This document shows positions 41,985 to 43,816 of a stretch of 43,816 nt of DNA, piece after piece (position 1 is the stretch's first letter; each line of letters opens with the position of its first letter). The stretch comes from Actinomycetes bacterium (lineage in GTDB: Bacteria; Actinomycetota; Acidimicrobiia; Acidimicrobiales; RAAP-2): contig JAJZMD010000246.1 of the NCBI GenBank assembly GCA_021803085.1, positions 1 through 43,816 of the forward strand. Direction: 5' to 3'. Made by a program: the position numbers and the translations under genes. Below the pieces are notes generated by a model. That model ran no database searches and was not told the origin of the DNA. It saw nothing but the letters and a program-made list of their open reading frames with translations.

Positions 41985-41990
41985 AAACTA
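41985..41990 (-). promoter_or_regulatory. -10 box TAGTTT for DUF192-rsmI
   Basis: TAGTTT lies 9 nt before ATG 41975. The opposite-strand TATCGT box for bL37 lies 13 bp away, so the 42-bp gap is a very tight divergent promoter. Confidence 0.35.
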
Positions 41991-42003
41991 CTCCTGGCCG
42001 CGC

Positions 42004-42009
42004 TATCGT
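42004..42009 (+). promoter_or_regulatory. -10 box TATCGT for the bL37-like gene (leaderless)
   Basis: TATCGT ends 8 nt before GTG 42018, with no Shine-Dalgarno. A promoter placed exactly here supports expression of the very short ORF. Confidence 0.45.
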
Positions 42010-42017
42010 CTCCGCCC

Positions 42018-42101
42018 GTGTCGAAACGGACGGTGAAGCGCAAGCAGCGACGAAAGAAGAAGGCCAACCACGGCAAGAAGCCGAACTGCGGCCGCGGGTA
42101 G
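42018..42101 (+). CDS. large ribosomal subunit protein bL37-like micro-protein
   Basis: 27-aa, strongly basic protein: VSKRTVKRKQRRKKKANH, then GKKPNCGRG. The KANHGKKPN core matches KANHGKRPN of bL37, the ~24-aa large-subunit protein found in mycobacterial 70S structures and annotated across Actinobacteria. Here the C-terminus is extended by CGRG. GTG 42018 has a TATCGT box 8 nt upstream and no Shine-Dalgarno. It lies 16 bp from the convergent GDPD gene. Assignment rests on recognising the short motif, so it is less certain than for longer proteins. Confidence 0.72.
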   Translation: MSKRTVKRKQRRKKKANHGKKPNCGRG

Positions 42102-42117
42102 CGAGGAGCGCGTCCCG

Positions 42118-43026
42118 TTAGCGCGTCGCGTCGCCCGCGGGCCGCCACCCGGCCCCGAGATCCTCCAAGACCCGGTTGAGCGTGGTCGGGAGATCCGTGA
42201 TGACGCCGTCGACGCCCAGGTCGATCAGGCGACGCATCGCCACTTCGTCGTTCACCGTCCAGACGTGGACCGCGATGCCTGCCTCGTGGGCTGCGTCGAC
42301 GAAGAGTCGATCGACGACGACGGCGTCGTGGTACGTCTCGGGCACCTGGAACGCCGCCACGCGCAGGCGCGGCGCCGGCCGGCCGTCGTGGACCGCCCGC
42401 CAGAAGGACCCGACGGCGACCATTCCCGCCGAGATCGGGACGTCGGGCGCGAGCTCTTGGAATCGTGAGGACGCCACGTCGTGGAACGAGGCGACGATGA
42501 CGTCGTCCCGGCGTCCGTGCTCGGCCAGCAGTCGGGCGAGCTCCTCCTCGTAGGGCTCGACGGCCGGTGCCGTCTGCTTGATGTCGAGGTTCAGGACGAC
42601 GCCGGGGAACTGCAGGAGAACCTCGCGCAACGTCGCGATTCGGAAGTCTGGATCCCCCGGCGCGCGACCCCGGAACGGGTAGTCCCCCGGCGGGCGGCCG
42701 GGGGCCACGTCGCTGCCCGGCACGAACCAGTACCCGTTGTCGAGGGACCGGAGCTCGCTGAGCGTCATCGATGCGATGGCGCCCGTGCCGTCGGTCGTGC
42801 GGTCGACCGTCGCGTCGTGGCAGACGACGAGCTCACGGTCGACGGTGGCATGCACGTCCAGCTCGATCCCGGTCGCGCCGGCGGCGAGCGCCGTGCGGAT
42901 CGCGTGCAGCGTGGAGGACGGCGCCTCCCAGGATCCCCCCTGGTGCGCGTAGGCGAGCACGCGCCGGTCGAGCCAGGGGTTCTGCGCGGGGGTGACGCCG
43001 GACGTGCCGGCACCCACCCCCGTCAC
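42118..43026 (-). CDS. glycerophosphodiester phosphodiesterase (GDPD) family protein
   Basis: 302-aa TIM-barrel enzyme likely hydrolysing glycerophosphodiesters to glycerol-3-phosphate and an alcohol. Catalytic and metal motifs are AHQGG (family HRG, here HQG), IELDVHATVD with Glu and Asp, and VCHDATVDRTTDGTG. Later segments LNLDIKQ, IVASFHD, HVWTVND and VDGVITDLP complete the barrel. No signal peptide is obvious, so it is probably cytoplasmic. GTG 43026 overlaps the upstream glyoxalase stop (GTGA), making a two-gene operon. The Arg to Gln change in the HRG position is notable because that Arg contacts phosphate in well-known members. Confidence 0.93.
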   Translation of the reverse strand: MTGVGAGTSGVTPAQNPWLDRRVLAYAHQGGSWEAPSSTLHAIRTALAAGATGIELDVHATVDRELVVCHDATVDRTTDGTGAIASMTLSELRSLDNGYWFVPGSDVAPGRPPGDYPFRGRAPGDPDFRIATLREVLLQFPGVVLNLDIKQTAPAVEPYEEELARLLAEHGRRDDVIVASFHDVASSRFQELAPDVPISAGMVAVGSFWRAVHDGRPAPRLRVAAFQVPETYHDAVVVDRLFVDAAHEAGIAVHVWTVNDEVAMRRLIDLGVDGVITDLPTTLNRVLEDLGAGWRPAGDATR

Positions 43027-43508
43027 AGACGCAACGGCTTGATCGGGCTCGCCACGAGGCTCGGGTCCGAGCGCCAGTCGGCCTCGGGGACGTCGACGTA
43101 GAGCTCGAGCTCGTTGCCGTCAGGATCGAGGATGTAGAGGCTGTGGCTCACGGTGTGGTCGCTCGCCCCGGTGATGGTGACGCCCGCATCGCGGAGGCCT
43201 GCGAGCGCGTCACGCAGCTCGTCGTCGCTGTCGCCGACCTTCAGGCCGATGTGGTACAGGCCCACTCGACGACCGCGGGGTTGGGCTTCAGCGTCCTCCC
43301 CCACCTCGATGAGCAGCAGCTCGTGGTGCGTCCTGCCGGAAGCCGACGAGAACGCCGCTGCCGGGAAGCGCAGCGTTGTCGCGCCCGAGCGGGAGGGGTC
43401 AGGGGCGATCTGGCGGAAGCCCAGGACGTCCCGGTAGAAAGCGACGGAGCGCTCCAGGTTCCGCACGTACAGCACCACGTGGCCCAGGTCCTTGATGCGT
43501 ATGCTCAT
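43023..43508 (-). CDS. VOC/glyoxalase-bleomycin resistance-family protein
   Basis: 161-aa metal-dependent dioxygenase or lyase-like protein with two betaalphabetabetabeta modules. His in LGHVVLYVRNLERSVAFYRD (module 1), HHELLLIEVG, His in GLYHIGLKVGD (module 2), and Glu in DPDGNELELYVDVPE are placed like the metal ligands of extradiol dioxygenases and glyoxalase-like enzymes. It may act on a small aromatic or thiol-linked substrate, which cannot be named. ATG 43508 gives the family N-terminus; GAGAAA upstream may serve as a weak ribosome-binding site. A longer frame to 43709 is probably not translated because it runs through the repeat block at 43526-43566. Confidence 0.88.
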   Translation of the reverse strand: MSIRIKDLGHVVLYVRNLERSVAFYRDVLGFRQIAPDPSRSGATTLRFPAAAFSSASGRTHHELLLIEVGEDAEAQPRGRRVGLYHIGLKVGDSDDELRDALAGLRDAGVTITGASDHTVSHSLYILDPDGNELELYVDVPEADWRSDPSLVASPIKPLRL

Positions 43509-43525
43509 CGGTTTCTCGTACCGTA

Positions 43526-43566
43526 CTTCGGACCTGGGGGACTTCGGAGCTGGGAGCCTTCGGTCC
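43526..43566. repeat. three 16-bp direct repeats upstream of the glyoxalase gene
   Basis: CTTCGGACC (43526), CTTCGGAGC (43542) and CTTCGGTCC (43558) recur at an exact 16-bp period with similar 7-bp spacers (TGGGGGA, TGGGAGC). They lie 18-58 bp upstream of the glyoxalase start in a 216-bp divergent gap and look like iterated operator sites. I see no gene in the rest of the gap, apart from a pair of CGATCGCA repeats (43701, 43714) before the last gene. Confidence 0.6.
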
Positions 43567-43724
43567 TGTTGCGAGGCGCCGGCGAACGGTACGTCGGTGC
43601 GGTGCCCACCGGCCGCACGTGAAGTCGGAGTAGCGGAATGCGAGCGCTGCGTGGCAGGGAGCGGGCGGCGAGGAGAACCGTGGACTCTGCGCTCCAGGGG
43701 CGATCGCATAGGACGATCGCACCC

Positions 43725-43816
43725 GTGAAGCCGCGTGCCGCGATGCTCGCCGTCCTGTCGGCGGTCGCCCTTGGGGCCTTGGGCGCGTCGCTCGCGGGAG
43801 TGGAGTCGGCCGGCAC
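43725..43816 (+). CDS. exported protein of unknown function, 5' fragment
   Basis: Only 30 codons are inside the window. GTG 43725 is followed by KPRAAMLAVLSAVALGALGA, a basic start plus a hydrophobic core consistent with a signal peptide or membrane anchor, then SLAGVESAG. There is no lipobox Cys within the visible part. Two CGATCGCA direct repeats end 3 nt before the start. The function cannot be inferred. Confidence 0.5.
   Translation, partial: MKPRAAMLAVLSAVALGALGASLAGVESAG

Noticed and set aside
43509-43709. N-terminal extension of the VOC protein
   Set aside because: The extension is Arg/Pro-rich without domain similarity and runs through the iterated repeats; ATG 43508 gives the normal domain start.

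Overview
The window is a GC-rich, densely coded stretch of actinobacterial chromosome. The order rsmI, metG, tatD, rsmA, ispE, glmU, prs, rplY (L25), pth, mfd, mazG, eno, ftsB-like, DUF501, ppx/gppA matches the conserved block Rv1003-Rv1026 of Mycobacterium tuberculosis. Leaderless promoters and the actinobacterial micro-ribosomal proteins bS22 and bL37 support that placement. A deep-branching actinobacterial group such as Acidimicrobiia is my inference from overall character; it is not proven here. No phage, insertion sequence or CRISPR is visible.

Layout. 1-4.6 kb: a carboxylesterase cut by the window edge, an exported coiled-coil NlpC/P60 peptidase, and an acyltransferase plus SDR epimerase pair resembling Rv0502/Rv0501. 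4.6-9.6 kb: a minus-strand SNF2 helicase coupled to a SWIM zinc-finger protein, then a RimJ/RimL-type acetyltransferase. 9.8-18.5 kb: a surface-glycan locus. It holds a tandem-GT2 glycosyltransferase, a coiled-coil protein and a GT-B-like protein joined by ATGA overlaps; an opposing methyltransferase-GT2-GT2 protein; and a YfhO-like polytopic membrane protein. 18.5-33.1 kb: the minus-strand housekeeping block ppx, a DUF501-GT2 fusion, ftsB-like, eno, mazG, a SurA-like chaperone, mfd, pth, rplY, prs and a shortened glmU. 33.4-36.2 kb: tRNA-Gln(UUG), an OmpR-type two-component system, a DAHG-repeat micro-ORF and bS22. 36.3-42.1 kb: ispE, rsmA, tatD, metG, then rsmI, a DUF192 gene and the divergent bL37-like micro-ORF. 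42.1-43.8 kb: a GDPD-type phosphodiesterase, a VOC/glyoxalase protein, and the start of an exported protein leaving the window.

Many neighbours overlap by ATGA or GTGA, which implies translational coupling. Numerous starts lie 5-10 nt after a TANNNT -10 box with no Shine-Dalgarno, pointing to leaderless transcripts. Short in-frame tandem repeats occur in many proteins and suggest active slippage expansion.

The points most worth a second look are: a GlmU lacking the acetyltransferase active site, a DUF501-glycosyltransferase fusion, two micro-ribosomal protein genes shorter than usual annotation limits, three 16-bp direct repeats upstream of the glyoxalase gene, and the glycan locus with its paralogous double-GT2 enzymes.
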